Assembly: GCF_037081715.1 (NCBI RefSeq)
Contig: NZ_JAZDDH010000001.1
Coordinates: 992,001 to 1,056,000, forward strand
DNA length: 64,000 nucleotides
Reading direction: 5' to 3'
Origin: Halalkalicoccus sp. CG83
GTDB taxonomy: Archaea; Halobacteriota; Halobacteria; Halobacteriales; Halalkalicoccaceae
Shown: one piece after another, positions 40,620-49,422 of the stretch
Layout: every line of letters starts with the position of its first letter
How positions within the stretch are numbered: the first letter of the stretch is position 1
Position numbers and translations under genes: made by a program
Notes under the pieces: model-generated
The model's database searches: none
The model's input: the letters and a program-made list of their open reading frames with translations, nothing else
Told to the model about the DNA's origin: nothing

Positions 40620-41957
40620 ATGACCGGCGACGTCCTCGAGGAGGCCCGCCGGATCGTCGCACAGGACCCCGTCTGCAACCGTTGTCTGGGACGCGTCTTC
40701 GCCGAGCGAAGCTTCGGGCTGACCAACGACGAGCGCGGAACCGCGCTTCGGACCGCGCTCGCGCTGGAGGACGACGAGCCGTACGAGGCGCCCGAGATCG
40801 AAGCGTGCTGGGTCTGTGAGGGCCACAGCGCGACGTTCGAGACGCTCGCCGAACGCGTCGTCGAGTCGCTCGAGGGGATCGGGTTCTCGACCTACCAGGT
40901 CGGCACCCGGGTGCCGCCGCTGCTCGAGGAGAACGAGCGCCTCCTCCGGGAGTCCGCGGAGCTCCCGGTCGACGCGGGCGAGGCGTTCAAGTCCGAGTGC
41001 AACCGCGAGGTCGGAAAACGCGTCGGCGCGATGACCGGAACGGAGGTGGACTTCGAGCGCCCCGACGTGCTCGCGCTCTGTACCCTCGAAGGCGGGGACG
41101 CGGGCGACGTCTCGACCCACGCGGTGGACGTCCAGATCAACCCCGCGTTCGTCTACGGCCGCTACCGGAAGCTCGAACGCCACATCCCCCAGACCGAGTG
41201 GCCTTGCCGGGAGTGTGGCGCCACCGGCAAGCAGCTCTCGGCGGACGGCGGCGAGGAGCCCTGCGAGGGCTGTGACGGCACCGGCTATCGCTACGACCGC
41301 AGCGTCGAGGGGCTCACGACTCCTGCGGTCGTCGAGGCGATGAACGGCGCGGAGGGCGTCTTCCACGGCGCCGGCAGGGAGGACGTCGACGCGCGGATGC
41401 TCGGTTCGGGCCGGCCGTTCGTCATCGAGGTCAAACGCCCCCGCGAGCGCGAACCCAATGTCGCATCGCTCGAAGCCGAGATCAACGAGCGCGCCGGGGG
41501 CGCCGTGGAGGTCGAGGGGCTGCGGCTCGCGACCCACGAGATGGTCGAGCGCGTGAAGGGGCTCGACGCGAGCAAGACGTATAGAATGGACGTCGAGTTC
41601 GTCGAACCGGTCGACGCCGAGGGGCTCGAGGCGGCCCTCTCGGAGCTCTCCGGCGCGACCGTCGAGCAGGACACCCCCCAGCGCGTCGATCACCGCCGCG
41701 CGGACCTCACCCGCGTGCGCGAGGTCTACGACGCCGACGGCGAGCTGATCGAGCCGCGTCGCGCCGAGCTCACCGTCCACGGCGAGGGCGGCCTCTACGT
41801 GAAGGAGCTGGTGAGCGGCGACGACGGACGTACCCGCCCGAGCCTCGCCGGGCTCCTGGGTACCGAGAGCGTCGTCACCGCCCTCGACGTGATCGACGTC
41901 GAGGGCGAGGCGGAGCCGTTCGACGACCCCGCCTATCTCGCCGTCGACGGAAGCTGA
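40620..41957 (+). CDS. pus10: tRNA pseudouridine(54/55) synthase Pus10
   Basis: 445 residues. The N-terminal THUMP-containing region has CNRCLGR (about residue 18) and CWVC (about residue 63) zinc-knuckle cysteines and a second pair CRECG/CEGCDG. The catalytic Asp257 sits in GREDVDARMLGSGRPF; KRPREREPN and SKTYRMDVEF follow. Pus10 makes pseudouridine at 54 and 55 in archaeal tRNAs. The start ATG at 40620 excludes a Pro/Arg-rich extension of the longer frame. Divergent from trmY. Confidence 0.95.
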   Translation: MTGDVLEEARRIVAQDPVCNRCLGRVFAERSFGLTNDERGTALRTALALEDDEPYEAPEIEACWVCEGHSATFETLAERVVESLEGIGFSTYQVGTRVPPLLEENERLLRESAELPVDAGEAFKSECNREVGKRVGAMTGTEVDFERPDVLALCTLEGGDAGDVSTHAVDVQINPAFVYGRYRKLERHIPQTEWPCRECGATGKQLSADGGEEPCEGCDGTGYRYDRSVEGLTTPAVVEAMNGAEGVFHGAGREDVDARMLGSGRPFVIEVKRPREREPNVASLEAEINERAGGAVEVEGLRLATHEMVERVKGLDASKTYRMDVEFVEPVDAEGLEAALSELSGATVEQDTPQRVDHRRADLTRVREVYDADGELIEPRRAELTVHGEGGLYVKELVSGDDGRTRPSLAGLLGTESVVTALDVIDVEGEAEPFDDPAYLAVDGS

Positions 41958-42043
41958 ACGCGTCTCCCCTCTCGGCGCTCGCTTCCGATCCGGCCGAAAC
42001 GACTTAGTTGTGACAGTCCGTACCACGGCATGGGTGAACGCCG

Positions 42044-42181
42044 ATGTGTCACCACATGAACGAACGAGCCCGAGAGTTCGTCGAGAGCGAGGACGAGGAG
42101 GTAGTGGACCTCGAAGAGCTCGAAGACGAGGCCGACGCCGACGAGCCGACCGTCCGCACGACGGTGAACGCCGACGACTGA
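42044..42181 (+). CDS. 45-residue acidic protein (MCHH start)
   Basis: A small gene beginning MCHHMNERAREFVES, followed by an extremely acidic stretch (EDEEVVDLEELEDEADAD) and ending TVNADD. Small proteins with this start and acidic body occur in haloarchaea, but I know no function. The Cys-His-His start could bind metal. Codon third positions are GC-rich as in neighbours. A weak AT-rich tract (42001-42010) lies about 35 bp upstream. Confidence 0.65.
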   Translation: MCHHMNERAREFVESEDEEVVDLEELEDEADADEPTVRTTVNADD

Positions 42182-42437
42182 ACGGCCGAACCCATTTATT
42201 CTCGCCCGACCTGCGACGGACATGGTAGCCTTCGGGATCAACTGATCACGAACACACCCGTTGGCAGAGCAGAGATACGTTTCCAGAACGATCCGCCGAA
42301 AGACACATCACCAAAACGACTATAGCTTGCGGTGTGGTATCATTACATTCATAGCGTGAGAGGCTCGATTCGAGCGTTTTCACGGCGTGTGAACGTCTCA
42401 CCGGAGGAGAAGGTTCCGGTGGAGACGAACTGATACG
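42182..42437. other. 256-bp intergenic region with AT-rich patches
   Basis: No gene beyond a possible 7-codon leaderless frame (42222-42245) was found. CATTTATTC (about 42193-42201) is TATA-like, and AT-rich tracts at about 42310-42355 probably hold the promoter of the lipoprotein gene at 42438. It contains no clear repeat. Confidence 0.5.
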
Positions 42438-43289
42438 ATGAGTACGACAGACGCGGACATCAACGGGGAACCGACGGACGACCGAACGGGACTCGGGTCG
42501 TCGAGATCACAACGCGGTGTGTCCGAGCCGAGCACGCCGACGCGGCGGGTCGGGCGGCGACGGCTCCTGCAGGCCATGGCCGCTACGGGCGTCGTGGCGC
42601 TCGCCGGCTGTCTCGGCGCCGAGTCCGATTCGGACGGCGCGAGCGGTGATCCGGCCGATGACGAGAGCGGGGGTGACGGTGGAGACGGAGGGGGTGGAGA
42701 CGGAGCCGCCGAGACGACCGCGCTGTTCGGCCAGAGCGCTCGATTCGCCGACTCGTACGCCTACGAGATGCGGAGCCTCGAGACGGGAGAGCCGTCGGGG
42801 TGGAGCGGACGGGTCGACGGGGAGGACAGCTACATGCGAATGGAGGACGAGGGCGGAGTGATGGAGATCTACTCCATCGACGACGAGACCTACGTCATCC
42901 AGGACGGCGGGTGTTTCCTCGTTCGCTCCGGGGAGTTCGAAGGGACCGAGGGCGAGGACGTCGACGAGCCCGACGTGGAGGCTCACGAGGAGGAGGCCGC
43001 GGCACATCCGGAACTGGAAGCGGTCGGTCGGGACACGATCGACGGGGAGGAGGTGTACGTCTTCGAGCTATCGGCGAGCGAGGCCGCGGAACACGACGAC
43101 GCCGTCACCTACTACGTGAGCGTCGAGACCGGCTACCTGCGCCGGATGGAATCCGAGGATACCGTCGTGGACTTCTACTCGTGGGGGAACGTTGACCCGA
43201 TCGAACCGCCGGAGATGGAGTGCATGGAGACGGGCGGATGGGACGAGCCCGGAGAGATGCCTGCGATCCGTCTTCCCCGCAGGAGGTGA
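42438..43289 (+). CDS. Tat-exported lipoprotein, unknown
   Basis: 283 residues. The twin-arginine signal RRVGRRRLLQAMAATG is followed by a lipobox ALAGC with the lipidated Cys at residue 58. A Gly/Asp linker (about 62-95) precedes a globular domain with beta strands (YAYEMRSLETGEPSGWSGRV, EIYSIDDETYVIQDGGCFLV, YYVSVETGYLRRMESED). The last part resembles LolA/LppX-type lipid-binding beta barrels. It overlaps the SD of the membrane-protein gene at 43293, so the two are translated together and anchored at the outer face of the membrane. Confidence 0.88.
   Translation: MSTTDADINGEPTDDRTGLGSSRSQRGVSEPSTPTRRVGRRRLLQAMAATGVVALAGCLGAESDSDGASGDPADDESGGDGGDGGGGDGAAETTALFGQSARFADSYAYEMRSLETGEPSGWSGRVDGEDSYMRMEDEGGVMEIYSIDDETYVIQDGGCFLVRSGEFEGTEGEDVDEPDVEAHEEEAAAHPELEAVGRDTIDGEEVYVFELSASEAAEHDDAVTYYVSVETGYLRRMESEDTVVDFYSWGNVDPIEPPEMECMETGGWDEPGEMPAIRLPRRR
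43282..43289 (+). promoter_or_regulatory. Shine-Dalgarno site overlapping the lipoprotein stop
   Basis: GGAGGTGA, a near-perfect match to the anti-Shine-Dalgarno, spans the TGA stop of the lipoprotein and sits 6 nt (from GGAGG) before the GTG at 43293. Such sites are rare here. It sets the start of the membrane protein and couples its translation to the lipoprotein. Confidence 0.75.
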
Positions 43290-43292
43290 CCG

Positions 43293-44276
43293 GTGGCGCT
43301 CTACTTCGGAAGGGCCACGCGGGTCTTCTTCAGGACGCTCCCGTTCGTCGCGCTACGGATGGTCGTCGGGGCGTCGTTCGGCCTCGTCACGGTGGTGTAC
43401 TTCGGGGTCGTCGGCTGGCTGGTGTTGACGCTACTCGATGCGGGAACGGTTTCCGGTCCGATCGGGGGGATCGGACTGCTCGTCGCCACCCTCGTGTTCC
43501 TCGCGGCGATGCGCTTTGCGAGGCGGTACGTCCTCTACATGGTCGCGGCCGGCCACATCGCCGTCATCGCCCACGTCGTCGAGACCGACGAGACGCCGCC
43601 GAATCAGATCGCGTTCGGAACGAACACGGTGAGGGATGACTTCATGGGGGCCAACGCGCTGTTCGCCGTCGACCAACTGATCAAGGCCTCGATCAAGCAG
43701 TTCAACGGGACGGCCGTCCCGCTGTCGCGCTGGGTACGGTTCGTCCCGGCGCTCGAACACGTCCTGACGGTGCTCCGGAAGGCGCTCGCGCTCGCGGCCA
43801 CCTACCTCGACGAGGCGATCCTCGCGTACGTCTTCGTGAGTGACGAGGAGGACAACTGGCGGGCGGCCAGCGACGGCGTGGTGCTCTACGCGAAGACCTG
43901 GAAGTCGGTACTGGGATCGACCCTGCTGATCGTCGTCGGGACGTACGTGGTCGGGTTCGCACTCCTGCTGTCGTTAACACCGCTTGCGGCCGTCTTCGGC
44001 GGCCTCTCGCCGACGTTCGAGGTACTCGGATGGGTCGTCGTGGCTGGCGTGGCGGTGGCGATCTACCTCGGCGTACTCCGACCGTGGGTCAAGACCGTCG
44101 TGATCACGACGTTTCTCCTCGAATCCCGCGGACTGACGCCCGACAGCGAGACGATGGAGTTCATCGTGGGTCGTTCGGACGGGTTCGGACGCCTCGTGGC
44201 CAACGTCGAGGCGGGGAAGCCCGACGAGCGAGACGCGGACTCCGATCCGTTGGGTGACGGTCGAAGCTCGGGTTGA
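43293..44276 (+). CDS. Multi-pass membrane protein, unknown
   Basis: 327 residues with about five or six transmembrane helices (about 12-42, 55-78, 80-105, 150-170, 205-230, 240-262). Recognisable features: GTG start with strong SD, the polar loop IAFGTNTVRDDFMGANALFAVDQLI, and a cytosolic acidic tail PDERDADSDPLGDG. No enzymatic motif is present. Paired with the Tat lipoprotein, so the two may form an envelope complex. Not recognised as a known family. Confidence 0.85.
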   Translation: MALYFGRATRVFFRTLPFVALRMVVGASFGLVTVVYFGVVGWLVLTLLDAGTVSGPIGGIGLLVATLVFLAAMRFARRYVLYMVAAGHIAVIAHVVETDETPPNQIAFGTNTVRDDFMGANALFAVDQLIKASIKQFNGTAVPLSRWVRFVPALEHVLTVLRKALALAATYLDEAILAYVFVSDEEDNWRAASDGVVLYAKTWKSVLGSTLLIVVGTYVVGFALLLSLTPLAAVFGGLSPTFEVLGWVVVAGVAVAIYLGVLRPWVKTVVITTFLLESRGLTPDSETMEFIVGRSDGFGRLVANVEAGKPDERDADSDPLGDGRSSG

Positions 44277-44336
44277 GCGGACGACGCCCAACCGACGTCC
44301 CGTTATCTACTTCACCCGTGCGCGCCAGCGACCGGC

Positions 44337-44975
44337 ATGGCCGTCTTCGGGATCGACGAGGCAGGCAAGGGACCGGTGCTGGGGCCGATGGTCGCCGCGA
44401 GCGTGGTCGGCGACGAGTCGGTCCTCCCCGAGGGGATCGACGACTCGAAGCGGCTCACGCCGGGCCGTCGCGAGGAACTGGCGCGGGCGATCCGCGGGGA
44501 CGAACGGATCGCCGTCGGCGTGAGCGCGATCGAGCCCCCGCGGATCGACGATCCCGAGACCGACATGAACACGCTGACCGTCGCGGCCCACGCCGAGGCG
44601 GCCGCCGGCGTCGTCCGGGAGGGGATGGCGGGGATCTGCGACGCCGGCGACGTCGACGCCGATCGGTTCGCCCGCCGAGTCGCCGAACGGCTCCCCGACG
44701 TCGACCTCGTCGCCGAGCACCGCGCCGACGAGAACCGCTCGATCGTGAGCGCGGCGAGCGTGATCGCGAAGGTCGAACGCGACGCCCGCATCGACGCGCT
44801 CTCGACGGAGTACGGCGACGTCGGTAGCGGCTACCCGAGCGATCCGACGACGCGGGCGTTCCTGGCTGACTACGTCGCCGACCACGGCGAGCTTCCGGCG
44901 TGCGCGCGGACCTCCTGGCAGACCTGCGAGGACGTGCTCGCGGCCGCGGATCAGCGAACGCTCGCGGAGTTCTGA
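44337..44975 (+). CDS. rnhB: Ribonuclease HII
   Basis: 212 residues. The N-terminal catalytic motif FGIDEAGKGPVLGPMVAA gives Asp6 and Glu7, and LVAEHRADENRSIVSAASVIAKVERD holds further catalytic and conserved positions. GSGYPSDPTTRAFL and ARTSWQTCEDV are typical RNase HII C-terminal blocks. The enzyme nicks RNA in RNA-DNA hybrids, including single ribonucleotides in DNA. Size is standard. Start ATG at 44337, preceded by a CGTTATCTAC promoter tract about 25-30 bp away. Confidence 0.95.
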   Translation: MAVFGIDEAGKGPVLGPMVAASVVGDESVLPEGIDDSKRLTPGRREELARAIRGDERIAVGVSAIEPPRIDDPETDMNTLTVAAHAEAAAGVVREGMAGICDAGDVDADRFARRVAERLPDVDLVAEHRADENRSIVSAASVIAKVERDARIDALSTEYGDVGSGYPSDPTTRAFLADYVADHGELPACARTSWQTCEDVLAAADQRTLAEF

Positions 44976-44996
44976 AGGCAGAAGCGAACGGTCGGC

Positions 44997-45653
44997 TCAG
45001 TTCTGGAGCGGATCCGCCCCGGCGAAGACGGTCGTCCGAACGATCTTGCGTTCGGCACGACGCAGTCGCTCGGAGGCGGCCTGTCCGGAGATGCCGAGCC
45101 TCTCGCCGATCTCGACGAGGTTCGTCCTCCGGGGCACCTCGAAGAACCCTCCCTCGAAGGCGGTGACCAGCGCCTCGTGCTGGCCGTCGGTCAGTCCGTA
45201 TCGGTCCGAGGCCGTCATCGGCGAGGACCGATCGAGCCGGCGCACGTCGAAGTGCACCCCCAGTTCGTGGCAGTCGTGCTGGACGGCCCGGAGGGCGTCG
45301 CCGTCGCTCGCACGGATGCGAAAGATCCACTCCTCGGGCGTGCCGCTGGCCCGTTCGATCAGGAGGTCGGACCGGAGGAGGGAGGGACAGGGCGGCGGCC
45401 TCGTCCACTCGATGCGGTACAGCGGCTGGTTCGCTTCCCGGTCGATCGGCATGAACGCCTCGACGCGCTCGTCGTCCGCCACTGCAGCCTCGAACGCGTC
45501 AAGGTCGTCGGTGTCCGTCACCCTGAGGTACTGATTGGCGTCGCCGTCGACGGGGACGTGTCTCGTGAACTCGACGTGTGTGTCCGTCCGTTCGAGCGCG
45601 TCGCCGGGCGGGATCGTCGACGATGGAACGGTGACGTCAGCAACGATTGGCAT
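44997..45653 (-). CDS. Bacterio-opsin activator-type HTH_10 regulator
   Basis: 218 residues. The C-terminal HTH_10 (bacterio-opsin-activator type): LTDGQHEALVTAFEGGFFEVPRRTNLVEIGERLGISGQAASERLRRAERKI (about residues 150-205). The N-terminal domain is a beta-rich sensor seen in this family (EFTRHVPVDGDANQYLRV, WIFRIRASDGDALRAVQHDC). Such regulators respond to unknown ligands or redox cues. It is convergent with rnhB. Target unknown. Confidence 0.9.
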   Translation of the reverse strand: MPIVADVTVPSSTIPPGDALERTDTHVEFTRHVPVDGDANQYLRVTDTDDLDAFEAAVADDERVEAFMPIDREANQPLYRIEWTRPPPCPSLLRSDLLIERASGTPEEWIFRIRASDGDALRAVQHDCHELGVHFDVRRLDRSSPMTASDRYGLTDGQHEALVTAFEGGFFEVPRRTNLVEIGERLGISGQAASERLRRAERKIVRTTVFAGADPLQN

Positions 45654-45770
45654 ATCCTACGTAGTCGTGAGCGCCTAACAAGCGTTGGGGTCACGGAGAC
45701 GACACGTTCCGTGTGGAATCGGATCTCTGTCCGCTCACGCGGGTAGCGGCCCGCTCGCCGTCGGGAACGG

Positions 45771-47339
45771 TCACGAACGGGTCAACAGCACCCGGAGGAC
45801 GTCGCCGTAGGCCGGCCGGGTGACGAGCACGCCGATCAGCACGCCGACGATGGTGAAGAGCGCGAACCCTGTGAGATCGCCGAGGCTCATGAACGCGAGC
45901 GGCGACATGGCGACGATCGTCGTCGCCGCGGCCGCACCGATCACCCAGAACGCCTTGCGAAAGCGCGATTCGAACACGCGTCCCGTCGAGACGTCGCCCT
46001 CCTGGAGGATCTCGTCGGCGATGATGATCAGGTCGTCGACGCCGGTGCCGACGACGGCGATGAAGCCGGCGATCGCCGCCAGATCCAGCGGATAGCCGAC
46101 GGCTGCGGCGAATCCCAGGAGCAAGAAGACCTCGGCGCCGGCCGTGAGGATCATCGGGCCGGCGATCCGCGGGCGACCGTAGCGGCCGGCGACGACGCCC
46201 GCGACGGCGATCATCGAGATCAGTCCCGTCACCAGCGAGTAGAGCTTGAAGTCCTCCGCGAGGCTGGGCTCGAGGTAGTACTGGGTGCCGGCCTCGATGT
46301 CGAGCGGTGCGGGCGTGGCGCCGGCGAGCAGGTTCACCCGGAGCGTGCGGACGTCGTCGATCGACTCGCCCGTCATCACGAAGTTCCGGGAGTTCTCGTA
46401 CTCGCCCGACTCGATGCTGCCCGCGAGGTCCTCGCCCATGTTCGCCGCGTAGACCACCTCGCCGTCGACGGCGGTGAGCAGACAGTAGCCCGGCTCGTCC
46501 GGGTTCTGCTCCCAGTTGCAGGCGTAGATCCCCTCCTGGGTGGTGAATCCTCGCTCGCGCATCGTCGCCGAGAACTCCTCGGCACCCTCCTCGGTGAGCG
46601 TGATGCTCACGTGCGGGCCGTAGGGCGGCTCGTCCTCGGGCTGGCCCACCGACTGGATGTCCTCCTGTTCGATCACCGTCGTCCGTCCGTAGCCGTCGTC
46701 CTCGGGGTAGGTGGCGTACACCTCGACGACGCCGCGGTCCTCGATCAGGTCGATCACGCTCTCTCTGTCTTGGCCGGGCACCTCCACGACGACGAACTGC
46801 TCGCCGGTCGACGACGTCGACTTCTGGACGTTGCCGGCGGCGAACGGCGACTCGCGGAGCTTCTCCTCCAGCACCTCCACCGCGTCGTCGACGGTCTCCT
46901 CGGTCACCCCCTGGCGGATCGTGTCCTCGCCGACGTCGTACCCGGCCGCCTCGAGCGCCGCGCGGAACTCCTCCTCGGTCACCCCGTCGGTCGTGACCTC
47001 GATCGTTCCCTCGCCCTCGCGCTCGCCGGGGTAGGCGTTGACGTCGCGACCGTCGATCCCGAGCTCCGACGCGACCGTCGACTCGATCTCGGCCTGCTGG
47101 CCGGGCCGGACGTCGAGCCCCTCGGCGGTCAGGCCCGCGAGCGGGGCGCGCACCCGCGTCCCGCCCGAGAGCTCGAGGCCGAACTGGAGGTTGGTGGGCC
47201 CGGTCCGGGCGGCCGGCTCGCCGGTCGCCGCGTCGCCCGGCGCGAACGTCGGAAGGAACAGCACCGCAACGCTGACGAGAACCAGCACGACCAGCAGACC
47301 GATGCGCCAGTGTTTCTTCGCGAGGCCGACCGCGTTCAT
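45771..47339 (-). CDS. secD: Protein-export membrane protein SecD
   Basis: 522 residues with six transmembrane segments: one N-terminal (about 10-30), then a large extracytoplasmic P1-type domain (TNLQFGLELSGGTRVRAPLAG, GVVEVYATYPEDDG), and five more in the C-terminal third. The D1-to-D6 region with GFIAVVGTGVDDLIIIADEILQEG is the SecD signature. It pairs with SecF, pulling preproteins using the proton/sodium motive force. Starts in a 4-nt overlap with secF. Confidence 0.95.
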   Translation of the reverse strand: MNAVGLAKKHWRIGLLVVLVLVSVAVLFLPTFAPGDAATGEPAARTGPTNLQFGLELSGGTRVRAPLAGLTAEGLDVRPGQQAEIESTVASELGIDGRDVNAYPGEREGEGTIEVTTDGVTEEEFRAALEAAGYDVGEDTIRQGVTEETVDDAVEVLEEKLRESPFAAGNVQKSTSSTGEQFVVVEVPGQDRESVIDLIEDRGVVEVYATYPEDDGYGRTTVIEQEDIQSVGQPEDEPPYGPHVSITLTEEGAEEFSATMRERGFTTQEGIYACNWEQNPDEPGYCLLTAVDGEVVYAANMGEDLAGSIESGEYENSRNFVMTGESIDDVRTLRVNLLAGATPAPLDIEAGTQYYLEPSLAEDFKLYSLVTGLISMIAVAGVVAGRYGRPRIAGPMILTAGAEVFLLLGFAAAVGYPLDLAAIAGFIAVVGTGVDDLIIIADEILQEGDVSTGRVFESRFRKAFWVIGAAAATTIVAMSPLAFMSLGDLTGFALFTIVGVLIGVLVTRPAYGDVLRVLLTRS

Positions 47340-48196
47340 CGGGCGATTCCCTCGTACTTGTACCAGCGCAGCAGGCTCACGTTCAACATGTAGGTGTTCA
47401 TCAGGTCGGCGAGCAGCCCGAAGACGAGGACGACCCCGATCGCGGGCAGAAGCGGGATCGCGAGGAGCGTCGCCACCGCCGTCATGACCACCATCGCGAC
47501 GATCGAGGTCAGCGTCATCGTCACCCCCGTCCGCGTCGCGCGGTAGGTGCTCTCGTAGAAGTCGCCGTGGCGGCGAAGGACGTGGTTGTTCAACAGCAGG
47601 TCGGAGTCGACGCTGTAGCCGATCAGCATCAGCAGGGCGGCGACCGTGCCAAGCGAGAGCTGGATGTCGAAGAGGTTCATCAGCGCGATCGGGATCACGA
47701 TGTCGCTGAACGCCGAGAGCACGATCGCGATCGAGGGGACGAACGTGCGAAACAGCAGCGCGACGAGCAGGCTCATGCCGACGAACGCGACGGCGACCCC
47801 GATGACGGCCTGGAACTGGGTCTGGGCGCCGAACGTCGCCGACGTGCTCGAGATCGAGATCACCTCGTAACCGGCCTCGGTGGCCTGGGACTCGAGGGCG
47901 GCCGTGTCGGTCGACTGGAAGGTGAGGATGTACTCGTCACCCTGGGCGGCGATCGGCTGGACCGACTCGGGGCCGGGGTCGAAGGCCGCCTCGATCTCCG
48001 ACTCGGGGGCGTCGCTTCGGATCTGGAGCTCCGTCCCGCCGGTGAAGTCGATGCCGGGGTTGGCCGGCATGCCGGTGACCGCCCAGGTCCCCGCGATGAT
48101 CAGAACCGAGACCGCGAGAACGGCGAGAGGAACCGCCGCGAGCTGGCGGTTCGAGTACCGGGGATAGTCGACCTCCGGTACTACGGAATCGAACAT
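47336..48196 (-). CDS. secF: Protein-export membrane protein SecF
   Basis: 286 residues, six transmembrane segments: an N-terminal one (about 20-40), an extracytoplasmic P4-type domain (MPANPGIDFTGGTELQIRSDAPESE) and a C-terminal bundle with LLMLIGYSVDSDLLLNNHVLRR and GVTMTLTSIVAMVVMTAV. Domain order is standard. GCTTATTCC (about 48219-48228) lies 23-32 bp before the ATG, which selects the start at 48196. It precedes secD with a 4-nt overlap; transcribed first. Confidence 0.95.
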   Translation of the reverse strand: MFDSVVPEVDYPRYSNRQLAAVPLAVLAVSVLIIAGTWAVTGMPANPGIDFTGGTELQIRSDAPESEIEAAFDPGPESVQPIAAQGDEYILTFQSTDTAALESQATEAGYEVISISSTSATFGAQTQFQAVIGVAVAFVGMSLLVALLFRTFVPSIAIVLSAFSDIVIPIALMNLFDIQLSLGTVAALLMLIGYSVDSDLLLNNHVLRRHGDFYESTYRATRTGVTMTLTSIVAMVVMTAVATLLAIPLLPAIGVVLVFGLLADLMNTYMLNVSLLRWYKYEGIAR

Positions 48197-48278
48197 GTGC
48201 CCCGGTGCGGGGTGGCTCGGAATAAGCCTTCCCATCGCTGGGGCGTGCGTTTTTGACCCCGTAGAACCTTCGTAACGT

Positions 48279-48605
48279 ATGGCCCGAACCGACGCGAACG
48301 CGGCGACGCGGATCGTCGTCTCCTACCCCGAGGACCTCAGCGACTGGGGCCGGTTCCAGGTGGAGAAACCGCCGTTCCGCGCCTACCTCACGAAGACGCT
48401 CGGCAGGGTGGAGACGGGCGACGAGCGCGAGGAGTTCGTCGGCGTGGGCTGCTGTGGCAACACCCTCGACGTCCCCCTGCGGATCGAATCGGTCGAGGGC
48501 GGATCCGAGGTGGTCCGCGACACCGAGATCGAGTACGTCGTCCGGGAGGCCTGCGGGATCGAGGGCGGCTGGCGCGTCCAGAGCGCGGGCGGGCCGACGG
48601 CGTAG
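48279..48605 (+). CDS. Unknown 108-residue haloarchaeal protein
   Basis: Mostly beta with a conserved-looking GVGCCGNTLDVPLRI (about residues 53-67) and C-terminal EYVVREACGIEGGWRV. The pair of adjacent Cys plus a later Cys suggests a disulfide or metal site. No signal peptide. It is divergent from secF (82 bp) and its stop is 11 nt from the convergent gene at 48617. Not recognised as a named family. Confidence 0.8.
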   Translation: MARTDANAATRIVVSYPEDLSDWGRFQVEKPPFRAYLTKTLGRVETGDEREEFVGVGCCGNTLDVPLRIESVEGGSEVVRDTEIEYVVREACGIEGGWRVQSAGGPTA

Positions 48606-48616
48606 TACCGTACCGT

Positions 48617-48832
48617 CTACTCGTCGATCAAGACCCGGGGCTCCCCGTCCTCAGGCTTCGGTTCCTGACCGATGGAGCCGGTGAGCCGACGCCGCTTGTG
48701 CTCCTGGACGAGGAGACCGAGCAGTTCGTCGTAGCTCTGGCTCTCGGCCTTCAGCTCCCGGAGCTGGTTCCACCGCTTCTCGGTCACCGGGATGAGCTCC
48801 GTCGTCTCGGAGACCTCTTCGTCCTCAGTCAT
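48617..48832 (-). CDS. Small VapB/RHH-type DNA-binding protein
   Basis: 71 residues: TELIPVTEKRWNQLRELKAESQSYDELLGLLVQEHKRRR has the strand-helix-helix order of VapB/ribbon-helix-helix antitoxin-like proteins of haloarchaea (DUF7557-like). A C-terminal acidic tail follows. A strong TATA GGATATATG (48861-48869) lies about 29-37 bp before 48832, choosing this start over 48883. No adjacent toxin gene is present: the neighbours are a 108-residue convergent unknown and DUF5812. Confidence 0.78.
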   Translation of the reverse strand: MTEDEEVSETTELIPVTEKRWNQLRELKAESQSYDELLGLLVQEHKRRRLTGSIGQEPKPEDGEPRVLIDE

Positions 48833-48908
48833 GTCGTGTACTGTATACTCCCGACCGAACGGATATATGTACCGAAAGTCCATGGAGGTTCGTGAGGATT
48901 GGTGTGAG

Positions 48909-49373
48909 TCACGGGAGATACCGGACGCTGACGATCCCCTCGTCGGCGCGGATCTCTACCCTGTCGACGCCGTAGCGGGCCGCCCGCGCGAGCGTCTCCT
49001 CGTCCTCGAGGACCTCCGTGGCCGCCGCCTCCGTGCGTTCGGGCGGCACCGTGAGGACGTGGAGTTCGCCGATCCCCGCGCGGTCGGTCCGCGTCACCTC
49101 GCCGACGGGCTGGTCCGCGGCGATCTCGCGCTCCTGGTTCGTGGGCGGTTCGTCGCTCCGTTCGACCGAGAGCTGGCGTCGCTCCTCGATCTCCCGGAGT
49201 TCCCAGGCCGCCTCGATGGGTGGCTCGGGGGCCACCGTCCCCTCGATCACGTCGCCCGCCTCCAGGTCGGGGTTCGCGGCGAGGGTGTGGATCTGGCCCG
49301 TCTCGACGTCTCGGAGGACGGCGTCCTCGGCTCCGGCGTGCGTCACGAGGAACGTCCCCGTCGTCTCCTCCAT
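48909..49373 (-). CDS. DUF5812 family protein
   Basis: 154 residues, beta-rich: TGTFLVTHAGAEDAVLRDVETGQIHTLAAN, DVIEGTVAPEPPIEAAWELREI, and the C-terminal TEVLEDEETLARAARYGVDRVEIRADEGIVSVRYL. The layout matches haloarchaeal DUF5812, of unknown function. It contains an OB-like opening but no identifiable site. No membrane segment. Follows the small RHH gene on the same strand at 76 nt. Confidence 0.85.
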   Translation of the reverse strand: MEETTGTFLVTHAGAEDAVLRDVETGQIHTLAANPDLEAGDVIEGTVAPEPPIEAAWELREIEERRQLSVERSDEPPTNQEREIAADQPVGEVTRTDRAGIGELHVLTVPPERTEAAATEVLEDEETLARAARYGVDRVEIRADEGIVSVRYLP

Positions 49374-49422
49374 ACCCCCGAGAGACGGCGGAGCCGCTTG
49401 TCGATTACGCCTCGCCCCGCGC

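Noticed and set aside
48617-48832. Antitoxin of a toxin-antitoxin pair
   Set aside because: The adjacent frames are not toxin-like: the 108-residue convergent gene and DUF5812 lack PIN or RelE features.
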